Below, piece by piece: positions 22,817 through 33,556 of a stretch of 64,000 nt of DNA; the first letter of the stretch is position 1, and each line of letters begins with the position of its first letter. Below the pieces are notes generated by a model, which saw only the letters and a list, made by a program, of their open reading frames with translations, was not told the DNA's origin and searched no databases. The DNA comes from Chondrosia reniformis (taxonomy: Eukaryota > Porifera > Demospongiae > Chondrillida > Chondrillidae). The translations under genes were made by a program, and so were the position numbers. The DNA is taken from assembly GCA_947172415.1 (NCBI GenBank), contig OX359194.1, positions 5,890,001-5,954,000 on the forward strand. Direction: 5' to 3'.

Positions 22817-23378
22817 AAGAGTTTTTGCTGATCGGTTTAGTATACTTGAACCTTATGATAATGCAATACATATAAACTATACTTTAGACATTTAGAACTC
22901 TTGATTTATTATATTATTATGAACTTGTAACAGTTAATAATAATAATCATACAGCATTTTCTGAATCGATAAAAGAATATATAGAAACTTCCATATCATG
23001 ACCATTTAAGATATACCTACAGACACATATGATGCTATATACATGTCCAACAAGATATAATTTAAAACATGGATCACAGATATCCATACATAGTCACAGC
23101 CGGATTTATATTTAGCTAAAGACATGGTTTACAGCTACGTATTACCATATAGCCCCAATTAAGAAAAACTATTTACAATAGACTGACTGGTTTCCTATAG
23201 AGATCTATTACATACACTATCGATCTCTATATAGAACTTATATTTTTCTCTTTTTTCCTCACAATTGCAAATGGAGGCCTGTGCTATATATCAGATCTAG
23301 AGGTGGCAATGGTACAGACTGCAGTATTATAAATCATGCACCTCGGTAATGTAGGCTGTTCTGCCGTTTTCTGTTTAG
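22817..23378. other. Downstream flank of secreted-protein gene 1
   Basis: Non-coding, duplicated downstream of paralogue 2 (34.30-34.81 kb), and in part at 28.29-28.50 kb. The last ~150 bp contain a pyrimidine-rich tract ending CTGTTTAG, the acceptor of the AASDH exon copy. Confidence 0.5.
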
Positions 23379-23626
23379 GAAGATTTTGGGTTCTCAGACT
23401 TACCTACGCTGCAAAGCCTAGTCTCACTAGGGTCGATTGAGAGATGTCACAAGATAGCTCTTGTGTGGGACGACGGATCCATACCATTGTATATAACTTA
23501 TGATAACTTATATGTTCGAGTTTCTAATTATAAGTTTGCGGGTTTTTTACAAATGAAATGCCCTGGATATCATATGATCGGTATACTTTCAAGATCATCA
23601 AATGACCTACCAGCAGCCGTCTTGAG
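23379..23626 (+). pseudogene. Orphan AASDH exon, copy 1 (open reading frame and splice sites intact)
   Basis: Duplicate of the AASDH exon at 34813-35054. Preceded by CTGTTTAG and followed by a GTAGAC donor. The frame is open throughout (DLPTLQSLVSLGSIERCHKI … LSRSSNDLPAAVLR) and has an in-frame 6-nt insertion (VSNYKF instead of VSKF). No further AASDH exons follow locally; the next ones are at 35.9 kb. It could be a dead duplicate or an alternative 5' coding exon of AASDH. Confidence 0.65.
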
Positions 23627-24039
23627 GTAGACCTACTTCGATTCACAATTCCACAGGCATTATGTAGTTCTCTCAGTATAAACAATCTGTAGGTATATAG
23701 ACAATAGCTAAGAGGTATCACCTATGGTACTACCGTAACATAATGTAACTAGAAATAAACAAAAGAGAGTATTATAATGGTATTACTGGTAAACCTTAAA
23801 GTACTTATAATTATTGGCTTAACTCATTCAGGTGTGAAAAGATAGTGAAAGAAAGTGTTGGATCAAAAGAAAATTTGCATGGAATTTATAGTGAGTATAA
23901 CAACTGTAAAGCACCTGGACTACATCTGTTCAAAGGAACCAGCAGATTTAGCAGTCCCTAATAACTAGTAACTCCTAGCTGCTGTAGTTCAGTTTGGGGA
24001 GATATGTAGTACATGCTTACCAGGTTCTCTGTGCCATCA

Positions 24040-24215
24040 TCATTAAACTCTGGGTATTACCCCTGCCCACTCATGTCCCCTGAGGAGCGCAATGAGCTGA
24101 TGGGCGGAACCGAAGTTCGCTTGATGGGAACCAGAGTCTCCCCCTAGCCACTCAAAAACATGGTTGAGCCATAGACAGCTGTTTCGTCCTTATTATAGGA
24201 CGAAACAGAATAACT
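24040..24215 (-). repeat. Repeat with half a hammerhead-like motif
   Basis: Inserted between unit markers and absent from units 1 and 3. On the minus strand 24215-24174 reads GTCC-loop-GGAC-GAAAC-AGCT-GTC, exactly the stem II to cleavage-site half of a hammerhead, but the CTGATGA side is replaced by CTGTTTC. The rest has a CTCCTCAGGGGACATGAG block, related to the foldback at 45.28-45.39 kb. Perhaps a second retrozyme-like family. Confidence 0.45.
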
Positions 24216-24495
24216 AATAACTAATAACTAAATAAATAACAGAATAACTAATAACACTATAAAAACATAATAACATAACATTGAAACAACACGACCAAAA
24301 TATATTAAAAGAGCATCTAACTATATATAGACGGAATCAGCACAATCAATCAATCAGTATTATTATGTCCTTGTATAAGCATATTTGCAATTGAGAATCC
24401 TTCAAATACTCTAAAAATTATCAATTTACTCTGCAATTAAGGAATTTAAAAGATTTGTATATACTCTATTGTAGTATGATACATAGTAAACAAAC

Positions 24496-24509
24496 AGGAA
24501 GTAATGTTA
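24496..24509. repeat. Target-site duplication, left of Penelope-like element
   Basis: AGGAAGTAATGTTA, repeated exactly at 26813-26826. Uninterrupted copies of the target (for example near 18.24 and 30.56 kb) have this string once. Confidence 0.85.
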
Positions 24510-24543
24510 ATAGAATAAGGATTCCTTATAACTGCATCGAACT

Positions 24544-25030
24544 TATCTTTGGGATGGTACATCCTTCGACTTTTGAGCGTTTAAAAACGCAGTTGGTTTT
24601 TTCAATTCTTGGTCAAACGTTTCGACCCTGGGGGTCTTCCTCAGTGACTGATGGTTGAGTGGAAGAATTGCCTCTATTTATAGAGGATTTTTCCCGCCAT
24701 TTCCACTTCCTGTCATGTGACCCTCAGCAGAATGAGAAAAACAGGAAGTATGAATATTAAATCGTCTCCAGGCTTGATGTAACACAATGCCTTGATCTAA
24801 ATTCATTCTCACCTGACTCTTCTGGATCCTGATGGCTTCTTTGACCCTTCTCCTTTGCCAGTGGGTTTCCCTGTCTGTAATCTTGGCCTTGTCCCAAGCA
24901 ATTGAGTGGCCAGTCTTGAGGGAGTGAACAGCTATACCGTTGTTCACATCCCCCATCCTGACTGCTCGCTTGTGCTCTGCCAATCTCACTTTCAGGGTCC
25001 TTCCAGTCTCACCAATGTAGACTGCAGAAC
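24544..25030 (-). repeat. Left (inverted) pseudo-LTR
   Basis: Inverted copy of 26327-26812, including the coding region for the second half of the GIY-YIG domain (VYIGETGRTLKVRLAEHKRA on the minus strand). It joins abruptly to the plus-strand reverse transcriptase frame at 25031. Confidence 0.85.
24612..24648 (-). ncRNA. Hammerhead-like ribozyme in left pseudo-LTR
   Basis: Same motif as 26709-26745, on the minus strand because the pseudo-LTR is inverted. Confidence 0.6.
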
Positions 25031-26679
25031 CAGAAGATAAGGGCACTCTTGGATGATACGAGTTATCAAGCCATTAAGAGAAACCCCACAATGAAGATAG
25101 AACGGAAGGTAACTGAAGTTCTAAGGTCACTTGAGAAAAAAGGCAAACTCCCCTCTGATCTGAAGAAGAAGGTTCAGAACCAAAACAGCTCCACACCTCA
25201 GCTCTACGGATTACCAAAAATCCACAAGGCAAGTGTACCCTTGAGACCAATTGTTTCCTCCATTAATTCCCCTACCTACAACCTTTCCAGGTACCTGGCA
25301 GGGGTATTGTCACCACTATGGGGGAAAACTTCTCACTTTGTGCGGAATTCTCATGACTTTGTCGAGAAGATCAGGGGAATGGATGTGAACACTGAAGATA
25401 AGTTGATCAGTTTCGATGTAAAGAGCCTATTTACCAAAGTACCCATTGATCTATCTCTACAGATCATCAGGAGACGACTTGCGCGGACCCTAACTTGGAG
25501 CAACGTACACCCTTCGATGTATCTACCATTGCGGATCTTACAGAACTCTGTCTCAGGACAACGTACTTCCTGTACAGTGATGAGTTCTTTGAGCAGAAGG
25601 AAGGGGCAGCCATGGGATCTCCTCTCTCCCCGGTGGTAGCGAACATCTTCATGGAGGAATTCGAAGTAGAAGCTCTTCGTGCTGCTGTGATAAGGCCTAA
25701 GTTGTGGTTGAAATATGTGGATGACACATTTGTCATCTGGAATCATGGTGACGAGCAGCTGGAGGACTTCTTGAGTTTCCTCAATGGAAGACATCGCAAC
25801 ATCGAATTTACCATGGAGAAGGAGACCAATGGTTCCTTACCCTTCCTGGATGTGCAAGTAAAGAAGTGCATGGGAAGTTTGGACACATTTGTGTATAGGA
25901 AACCAACACACACAGACAGGTACCTTCACTTTACCTCTCATCACCACCCTAGGGTAAAAACTGGTATCGCACTGTGTCTCAAAGACAGAGCCGAAAAGAT
26001 TTGTGGACCAAACTCCAGTAGCTTGGAAAAAGAAAAGGAGCACCTGGAAGGAGTACTTCAAGCTAATGGATACCCTAAATGGGAGGCTCACAGACTGCTC
26101 AACAGGAGAAGGCAGACTAAGGGGAGTGAGGATGAGTGTAAACACAAACTCTTTATTCCATATATAAAGGGACTCAGTGAGATGATCGATAAAAGCTGTA
26201 GAAAAATGGGTATCCAGACCATTTTCTCCAAGCAGAGATCACTGAGAACCGTTTTATCCAACCCAAAAGAGCCACAACCACCTATGGATATCAAGGGTGT
26301 AGTTTACCTAATTCCTTGCTCTGTGTGTTCTGCAGTCTACATTGGTGAAACTGGAAGGACCCTGAAAGTGAGATTGGCAGAGCACAAGCGAGCAGTCAGG
26401 ATGGGGGATGTGAACAACGGTATAGCTGTTCACTCCCTCAAGACTGGCCACTCAATTGCTTGGGACAAGGCCAAGATTACAGACAGGGAAACCCACTGGC
26501 AAAGGAGAAGGGTCAAAGAAGCCATCAGGATCCAGAAGAGTCAGGTGAGAATGAATTTAGATCAAGGCATTGTGTTACATCAAGCCTGGAGACGATTTAA
26601 TATTCATACTTCCTGTTTTTCTCATTCTGCTGAGGGTCACATGACAGGAAGTGGAAATGGCGGGAAACATCCTCTATAA
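25031..26679 (+). pseudogene. Penelope reverse transcriptase–GIY-YIG endonuclease (5'-truncated, one frameshift)
   Basis: Frame 1 covers 25031-~25484 (QKIRALLDDTSYQAIKRNP, LYGLPKIHK, RPIVSS, SFDVKSLFTKVP); frame 2 continues from ~25486 to the stop at 26679 (AMGSPLSPVVANIFMEEFE, catalytic KYVDDTFVIW, SLPFLDVQV, then the GIY-YIG domain VVYLIPCSVC…VYIGETGR). The switch occurs around 25478-25490 and is consistent with loss or gain of one base. A full-length protein of this class would have some 150-200 more N-terminal residues. The two aspartates of the YVDD box are present. Role: target-primed reverse transcription of the element. Confidence 0.85.
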
Positions 26680-26708
26680 ATAGAGGCAATTCTTCCACTC
26701 AACCATCA

Positions 26709-26745
26709 GTCACTGAGGAAGACCCCCAGGGTCGAAACGTTTGAC
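26709..26745 (+). ncRNA. Hammerhead-like ribozyme in right pseudo-LTR
   Basis: Stem I GTCA (26709-26712) pairs fully with TGAC (26742-26745). Core CTGAGGA (26713-26719), one extra A, stem II GACCC/GGGTC with loop CCA, GAAA (26734-26737), a two-pair palindromic stem III (ACGU) and cleavage residue U at 26741. Very short, palindromic stem III matches minimal type I hammerheads reported from Penelope-like elements, which are thought to act as dimers. Confidence 0.7.
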
Positions 26746-26812
26746 CAAGAATTGAAAAAACCAACTGGGTTTTTAAACGCTCAAAAGTCGAAGGATGTAC
26801 CATCCCAAAGAT

Positions 26813-26826
26813 AGGAAGTAATGTTA
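26813..26826. repeat. Target-site duplication, right of Penelope-like element
   Basis: Exact repeat of 24496-24509. Confidence 0.85.
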
Positions 26827-28504
26827 TTAGAGCTCTATACGTATGTAGTTACAGTCTACATTTAGTATGCTGACGAAATCCTAGCCACTCAAATGTTGGA
26901 GTATTTGTCTATAGGATGCTGTTTTTATGGTATTTTCAATAATTAAAAGTGTTGTTCATTGGTAGGGATTTTATAGGACTGCTGTAATCCTATATTGGTG
27001 GGCGTAATGCTGAACTATTTAATAAATGGTTAATTGCTTTTACATAGTCTGATTTCATTGTTGTGGTTATCAAAGAGGAAATTATAAAGTGTTAAGTGCA
27101 AAGGTCAGTTTACTATGTGTAGCTTCTTTCAAATGCCTATATACGTACATACATGTATGTGTTATATGATGAATGCCCAAATTATGCAGATTTCATAGTA
27201 TATAATAATGACAGTTTCAATGATTGGATACACACCTGAATATTTGGTAGGTCTCTGAAAAATCAAACTAACAATTTCTGCAAGCCGAGAGGCTATAGGG
27301 ATGGCACAAAAAACATGGCCACCCTATTCAATCAACAACATTTTTAGCTTTTTATATATAATATTAGGCTATACGAGGCATAAACACACTCTATACAGAG
27401 TTGCCTGCTCCACTAATGTGACAATGCTGCAGTAGTAACATGAACCCTACTATGTGCTGTATAGTGAATGAAATTTCATGTTATCATCGAAAAATGACAT
27501 AAGTATATCTAAGATGCTTTTGATCTTATATAAAAACTGAACAAGGGATTCCCAATATTAGATAACATTACAATAAATTTTCTTAAGAAACTCTGCATCT
27601 ATATATATGCTGCTGTTATAGATTCAACGCTGGATGAGCTATATATACATATAGATCTTTTGAAGGATCATCTTTTGACTTTTAAAAATGCAGTTTTGTT
27701 GTCTCTCTTAAAAGTCAGACATTTCTACCTGAGGGTCTTCTTCAGTGATGCTCTAAAAGTCGAAAGATGATCCTTTCAAAAGATAAGTTCGATGAAGTTA
27801 GAAGATTTCCTTATTCTGCTATACATATATACGTATGTCTGTGTGTATTGAGTTACATTAAAAGTGTGTGTCACATACAATTTACATGGAAAATCAATTG
27901 CAATGGAGTATATTATGCCAAACCAGCCAAGTAACCAAGGTCATCTTGACTGGGGGGACTAAAGTCCTATTTGAAATAGCAGCCCGTGAAACCTGGCAGT
28001 TCAAAAGAGTTTCATGCTATCTGAAACCTGAAATCCTGTGCATGACAAGCTGTCTGTGAATCCTCTGAAGAATGACATAAAAGGCTAGAGTTCAAAGAAG
28101 CCTAAATGTATATATACGTAGGTGGGCATTTATGTACTCCTTCTTTCAGATGCCTATACTGTATATGTGTTATTATGATAAATGCCCAAATGTATATTTA
28201 TTGTATATAATAATGACAGTTTTAATGATTAGATACACACCTCAATAATTTGGTAACCAAACCTCTCAGCATGCAACAACAACAAAAACTATTTACAATA
28301 GACTGGTTAGACTGGTTTCCTAAAGAGACTTATTACATACACTATTGATCTCTATATAGAACTCATATTTTCTCTTTTTTCCTCACAATTGCAAATGGAG
28401 ACCTGTGCTATATATCAGATGTAGAGGTGGCAATGGTACAGACTGCAGTATTATAAATCATGCACCTCGGTGATGTGGGCCTTGTTCTCCTGTTTTCTGT
28501 TTAG
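26827..28504. other. Non-coding part of unit 2
   Basis: Matches 30.56-31.11 and 32.05-32.95 kb of unit 3 with point changes and indels. Holds foldback copy 2. No gene. Confidence 0.5.
27654..27812 (-). mobile_element. Penelope-derived foldback element (copy 2)
   Basis: Arms as in copy 1. The centre reads, on the minus strand, CACTGAAGAAGACCCTCAGG then GAAATGTCTGAC, a degenerate hammerhead core. Followed by the inverted Penelope tail (AAGTTCGATGAAGTTAGAAG). Orthologous by duplication to the copy at 32.34 kb. Confidence 0.6.
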
Positions 28505-28745
28505 GAAGATTTTGGGTTCTCAGATTTACCTTCACTGCAAAGCCTAGTCTCACTAGGGTCGATTGAGAGATGTCACAAGATAGCTCTTGTGTGGGACGAC
28601 GGATCCATACCATTGTATAACTTACAACAACTTATCTGTACGAGTTTCTAAGTTTGCGGGTTTTTTTACAAATGAAATGTCCTGGATATCATATGATCGG
28701 TATACTTTCAAGATCATCAAATGACCTACCAGCAGCCGTCTTGAG
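28505..28745 (+). pseudogene. Orphan AASDH exon, copy 2 (frameshifted)
   Basis: Second duplicate of the AASDH exon. A 2-nt loss after ACCATTGTAT and a one-base gain in the poly-T run (7 T) break the frame. Acceptor and donor sequences remain. Confidence 0.7.
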
Positions 28746-30274
28746 GTAGACCTACTTCGATTCACAATTCCACAGGCATTATGTAGTTCTCTTAGTATAC
28801 AATCTGTAGGTATATAGACAATAGCTAAGAGGTTTCACTTATGGTACTACCGTAACATAATGTAACTAGAAATAAATGAAAGAGAGTATTACTGGCAAAC
28901 CTTAAAGTGCTTATAATTATTGGCTTAACTCATTCAGGTGTGAAAAGATAGTGAAAGAAAGTGTTGGATCAAAAGAAAATTTGCATGGAATTTACAGTGA
29001 GTATAACAACTGTAAAGCACCTGGACTACATCTGTTCAAAGGAACCACCAGATTTAGCAGTCCCTAATAACTAGTGACTCCTAGCTGCTGTAGTTCAGTT
29101 TGGGGAGATATGTAGTACATGCTTACCAGGTTCTCTGTATTGCAAAGATTAATTTACCTAGCTACTGGTATTTGGCTATAAAACTCTACAATCCTTTGAG
29201 AAATTGATTGGCTTTGACATTCAATTGGAAGTAAAGTAGTTAATTGTTCATGTGGCTCTCACTTGTAGAACAAACTTAACACATGTAAGTCAAGTTGTAA
29301 CTTCACCTAATCAACTAATCAGCTGATCCCAATTGAGTTGAGTCAGGTTTCCAAAATCATTATTAATATATGTACAAAACAAACAGTAATTTGTAAATAT
29401 TGTATTATGATGTGTGTACTTTATGTGTAAGTCCTTTTTAACAGGATCTCTCTGTGACTGCTATAGGTAGAGAATTACTTTGTGGAATATCATTGAGATT
29501 TTTCCAACGGTTTCACTGTAACAGCACGTGACAGTGGTTGATGCAATTACATGTTTTGGCAAGATTTTTGTCTGTGCATCCACTAATTAAATAAAAACTT
29601 CTTTGGAGGTTACAATGCCTTCTTGTTACAAGTCTAGAAAACCTCTCTTTATAGTCTCTTAAAATTAAAAAGTATGTTACACTGTTCTGCATGGGAAGAT
29701 ATGCATGGCAAACCTTAACTCACTGCACTACATTGTACATCTTTATTTTGTAGTTTCATTTACGTAATAATATTAGCAAGTAAGGCTTTTGGTATATGTG
29801 TTACCTTGGATACTGTAAATGGGATATCTATTTGGCAATAGTACCTCATGTATATGTAGTTCTGGCAATAGCTATGGTACCCCCTAAAATGTAGCTGCAT
29901 GGGAATAATCAGGACCACTGGATTTAAATAGCTGTAATATGTAGGCCTATACTCTGTCCCAGCTGATCATTCATTGTATATAGCTACCAACAAAACTATA
30001 TCCTAGATATGACTTTCATCCTCTGATATACGTATACACAAGCTTCACTCTGGCATGTACAAATTAAGTCACAGCAGCAAAATTGATTGATTTTCCATAA
30101 TTCCTTCCTTTACAAGTATATTTTACATGTGTTCAGTTTGTGATGATACGTAGTATATACATATAAATTACTTGTGGACACTTGTGGCAATAGTACCTCT
30201 ACCAGCAAGCTGTCTGTGAATCCTCTGAAGAATGACATGAAAGGCTAGAGTTAATATTGCTACTGCATGACACA

Positions 30275-30425
30275 ACGTTTTACATTAATGTTTTTTTATA
30301 TTTTGGCTGTTTGTATTAGAGTGATAGAGCTAATATAGAATTGAAACAACATGACCAAAATATATTAACAGCGCATTTAACTATATATAGACGGAATCAG
30401 CACACTCAATCAATCAGTATTATTA
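30275..30425. repeat. Locally inverted segment relative to unit 1
   Basis: This ~150-bp stretch (ACATTAATG…TTTTGGCTGTTTGTATTAGA…CAATCAATCAG) is the reverse complement of 17895-18045 in unit 1, although both flanks are in the same orientation. Unit 2 (24.26-24.36 kb) has the unit-3 orientation. Confidence 0.6.
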
Positions 30426-31118
30426 TGTCCTTGTATAAGCATATTTGCAATTGAGAATCCTTCAAATACTCTAAAAGTTATCAATTTACTCTGCAATTAA
30501 GAAATTTAAAAGATTTGTATATACTCTATTGTAGTATGATACATAGTAAACAAACAGGAAGTAATGTTATTAGAGCTCCATATATACTTAGTTACAGTCT
30601 ACATTTAGTATGCTGACGAAATCCTAGCCACTTAAATCCTAGCCACTTAAATCCTAGCCACTTAAATGTTGGAGTCTTATGAAGCTCTCATAGGATGCTG
30701 TTCTTATGGTATTTTCAATAATTAAAAGTGTTGTTCATTGGTAGGGATTTTATAGGACTGCTGTAATCCTATATTAGTGGGCGTAATGCTGAACTATAAA
30801 TGGTTAACTGCTTTTTTATATTCTGATTTCATTGTTGTGGTTATCAAAGAGGAAATTATAAAGTGTTAAGTGCAAAGGTCGGTTTACTATGTGTAGCTTC
30901 TTTCAAATGCCTATATATGTGTTATATGATGAACGCCCAAATTTTGCAGATTTCATAGTATATAATAATGACAGTTTCAATGATTGGATACACACCTGAA
31001 TATTTGGTAGGTCTCCGAAAAATCAAACTAACAATTTCTGCAAGCCGAGAGGCTATAGGGATGGCACAAAAAACATGGCCACCCTATTCAATCAACAACA
31101 TTTTTAGCTTTTTATATA

Positions 31119-32046
31119 CACGTTAAATATACGTGCCCAAACATAGAAGTGATGTGTATAGTTAAGTTTCAGTATGCCACTTCTGCAATGTTAGCCTTAC
31201 CATATGATCACTTTCTTCTTTCGTTACTTTTTCTAGATGTGCCAATCACTGTTATAGTGCCATCCCTACTTTTAACTTCATTTTTGAATGTTTTTATTTA
31301 ACTTATATTGCTCCTTTTTTCTTGTTAATATTTGTTTTGAAAGTTTTCTTGGCGAAAACTCGAAATAAAGTAGCAGAATAGACGATATAATAGAGAGCTC
31401 TAAATTAAAAAATGGCGTCCGAAAAGATCCCAAATTTGATAAGATGTTTTCTACCGTTCTTTAACATTCAGTTTAGGATATTAAAGAGTCCATAATCGTT
31501 AAGAATACGACTGTATATAGGCCCTGCAAAGCGACTAAGAAATTCGATCGCGGGTAACGGCAGTACCACAAATATTATTCATTCGGGTTAATTATTTTAT
31601 ATACAGAGAATTTGAAACTTAATTAAAAAATGGCGTTCAAAGAGGCCATAAATTTGGCACTTTCAAAAGTAACACGCTTCGGTTGGAGCGCGTTGAAATC
31701 TAGGGTAGTCTATTCCCTAGTTCGGAAACATTCATGACGATTTAGTATTTGTATGTACCTGCGTAAGTTCGCATGTTAGCGTTAGCTCATTTGAAAAAAG
31801 AAGAAGAAAAAATGAGGAATTGCAGAATTTGGCCTATTTCGGTTTAACCACTTTGCGAAGGTTGTAGAGCATCGTAACATGTTTTGGCGTTTAGAAAAGC
31901 ATGCAAAAACGACTGCAAACACACGAATGCAACCGAAAATCTGAACGTTGTTGATTTATGAGGTGTTAATTGATAGTACATTGAATAGGGCGGCCATGTT
32001 TTTTTTCGGCCATCCCTACTTATAGAGTACTACCGTACTCTATGAT
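31119..32046. mobile_element. Insertion of ~925 bp in unit 3
   Basis: Interrupts a sequence that is continuous in unit 2 (…AGCTTTTTATATATAATATTAG). Base composition differs from the flanks (more CpG) and it has no long frame. Its right end (ATAGGGCGGCCATG … GGCCATCCCTAC) is an inverted relative of the marker just left of the insertion (GGGATGGCAC … ATGGCCACCCTA at ~31.06-31.10 kb), so the true element may run from ~31.05 kb with inverted termini. Family unknown. Confidence 0.45.
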
Positions 32047-32340
32047 AATATTAGGCTATACGAGGCATAAACACACTCTATACGAGTTGCCTGCTCCACT
32101 AATGTGACAATGCTGCAGTAGTAACATGAACCCTACTATGTGCTGTATAGTGAATGAAATTTCATGTTATCATCGAAAAATGACATAAGTATATCTAAGA
32201 TGCTTTTGATCTTATATAAAAACTGAACAAGGGATTCCCAATATTAGATAACATTACAATAAATTTTCTAAAGAAACTCTGCATCTATATATATGCTGCT
32301 GTTATAGATTCAACGCTGGATGAGCTATATATACATATAG

Positions 32341-32503
32341 ATCTTTTGAAGGATCATCTTTTGACTTTTAAAGATGCAGTTTTGTTGTCTCTCTTAAAAA
32401 TCAGACATTTCTACCTGAGGGTCTTCTTCAGTGATGCTCTAAAAGTCGAAAGATGATCCTTTCAAAAGATAAGTTCGATGAAGTTAGAAGATTTCCTTAT
32501 TCT
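32341..32503 (-). mobile_element. Penelope-derived foldback element (copy 3)
   Basis: Nearly identical to copy 2 by segmental duplication, with the same arms, degenerate hammerhead core and inverted tail. Confidence 0.6.
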
Positions 32504-33470
32504 GCTATACATATATACGTATGTCTGTGTGAATTGAGTTACATTAAAAGTGTGTGTCACATACAATTTACATGTCATTTTTATGGAAAATCAATTGCAA
32601 TGGAGTATATGTATTATGCCAAACCAGCCAAGTAACCAAGGTCATCTTGACTGGGGGGGACTAAAGTCCTATTTGAAATAGCAGCCCGTGAAACCTGGCA
32701 GTTCAAAAGAGTTTCATGCTATCTGAAACCTGAAATCCTGTGCATGACAAGCTGTCTGTGAATCCTCTGAAGAATGACATAAAAGGCTAGAGTTCAAAGA
32801 AGCCTAAATGTATATATACGTAGGTGGGCATTTATGTACTCCTTCTTTCAGATGCCTATACTGTATATGTGTTATTATGATAAATGCCCAAATGTATATT
32901 TATTGTATATAATAATGACAGCTTCAATGATTATACACACCAAATTTTGCATGCTGAGAGGTTGTAGGCACAAAAACATGATCACCCTATTCAATCAACA
33001 ACGAATACATTTGGTAACTGATCTAGCATGCAGCAGTGTACAACAGCTTTATATATTATACCTCTGTAATGTTAAATTCGAAGATTAATTTGCAGTACTT
33101 AGGTGTCAGACATACAGTACATAGATTATTTTAAAATTTGCTGCTATACCTCCCTTAAAGATCCCCTACGTACGTATACTAGCTCTTCAAAGTCCTTGTG
33201 GGCCACAATATATATAAGTTAGTACATTAATTACCTAGCTTATACACACTAAATATATAAGATTATTATATTGATATCAACATTGAAGTCATAAAACCTA
33301 AAGAGAAGTAGCCAATATATATCTGTAATATATATAATATCAGCCTTAATTTGATGTATATCCAGATCCACTGGTATACCATTGACTTCAAAATGTACAC
33401 ATACTATATTGCTGCTTCATAAGAGTACTAGTTTTATGTAATCAATTAACTAGAGATGGCTTCATTTCGA

Positions 33471-33479
33471 TTATAAAAG
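33471..33479 (+). promoter_or_regulatory. TATA box of secreted-protein gene 2
   Basis: TTATAAAAG, 86 bp upstream of the ATG at 33557, as in paralogue 1. Confidence 0.6.
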
Positions 33480-33556
33480 TAGAAATGTGCGCTCCTATTT
33501 ATCACACTAACCAGAAAATTGGATACTTCAACTTACTAGAGCAATCAGAATAAGAA

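Larger units (their letters stand above)
16412..23811. repeat. Segmental tandem duplication, unit 1
   Basis: Begins with the marker TTGGCTTAACTCATTCAGG, which recurs at the start of units 2 (23.81 kb) and 3 (28.92 kb), and ends after an AASDH-exon copy. The 16.4-22.0 kb part is non-coding and internally repetitive: a block with the marker CTGACGAAATCCTAGCCACT occurs near 18.3, 19.5 and 21.0 kb, and a block with CACCCTATTCAATCAACAAC near 18.85, 19.98 and 21.57 kb. It carries secreted-protein gene 1 (22.1 kb). Confidence 0.75.
24510..26812 (+). mobile_element. Penelope-like retroelement with inverted pseudo-LTRs
   Basis: 2.3 kb. Structure: a 5' tail of about 35 bp (ATAGAATAAGGATTCC …), an inverted pseudo-LTR (24544-25030), a 5'-truncated reverse transcriptase–GIY-YIG frame, and the 3' pseudo-LTR (26327-26812), whose 5' half is the end of the coding region. 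Perfect 14-bp target duplications and near-identical pseudo-LTRs indicate a recent insertion. Penelope-like elements are known for direct or inverted pseudo-LTRs, GIY-YIG endonucleases and hammerhead ribozymes, and all three are seen here. Its coding frame has one frameshift and lacks the N-terminus, so this copy is not autonomous. Confidence 0.9.
23812..28916. repeat. Segmental tandem duplication, unit 2
   Basis: Starts with the same marker as units 1 and 3. The secreted-protein gene is deleted: sequence jumps at about 28275 from the block that normally lies upstream of the gene to the block downstream of it. The unit received the Penelope-like insertion (24510-26812). Apart from mobile elements and the broken AASDH exon it is non-coding. 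Confidence 0.7.

Noticed and set aside
24678-25046. Separate GIY-YIG protein gene on the minus strand
   Set aside because: It is the inverted pseudo-LTR of the Penelope-like element, containing the end of the element's own coding region.
25351-25794. Minus-strand frames inside the Penelope-like element
   Set aside because: Shadows of the reverse transcriptase frame, with no domain of their own.
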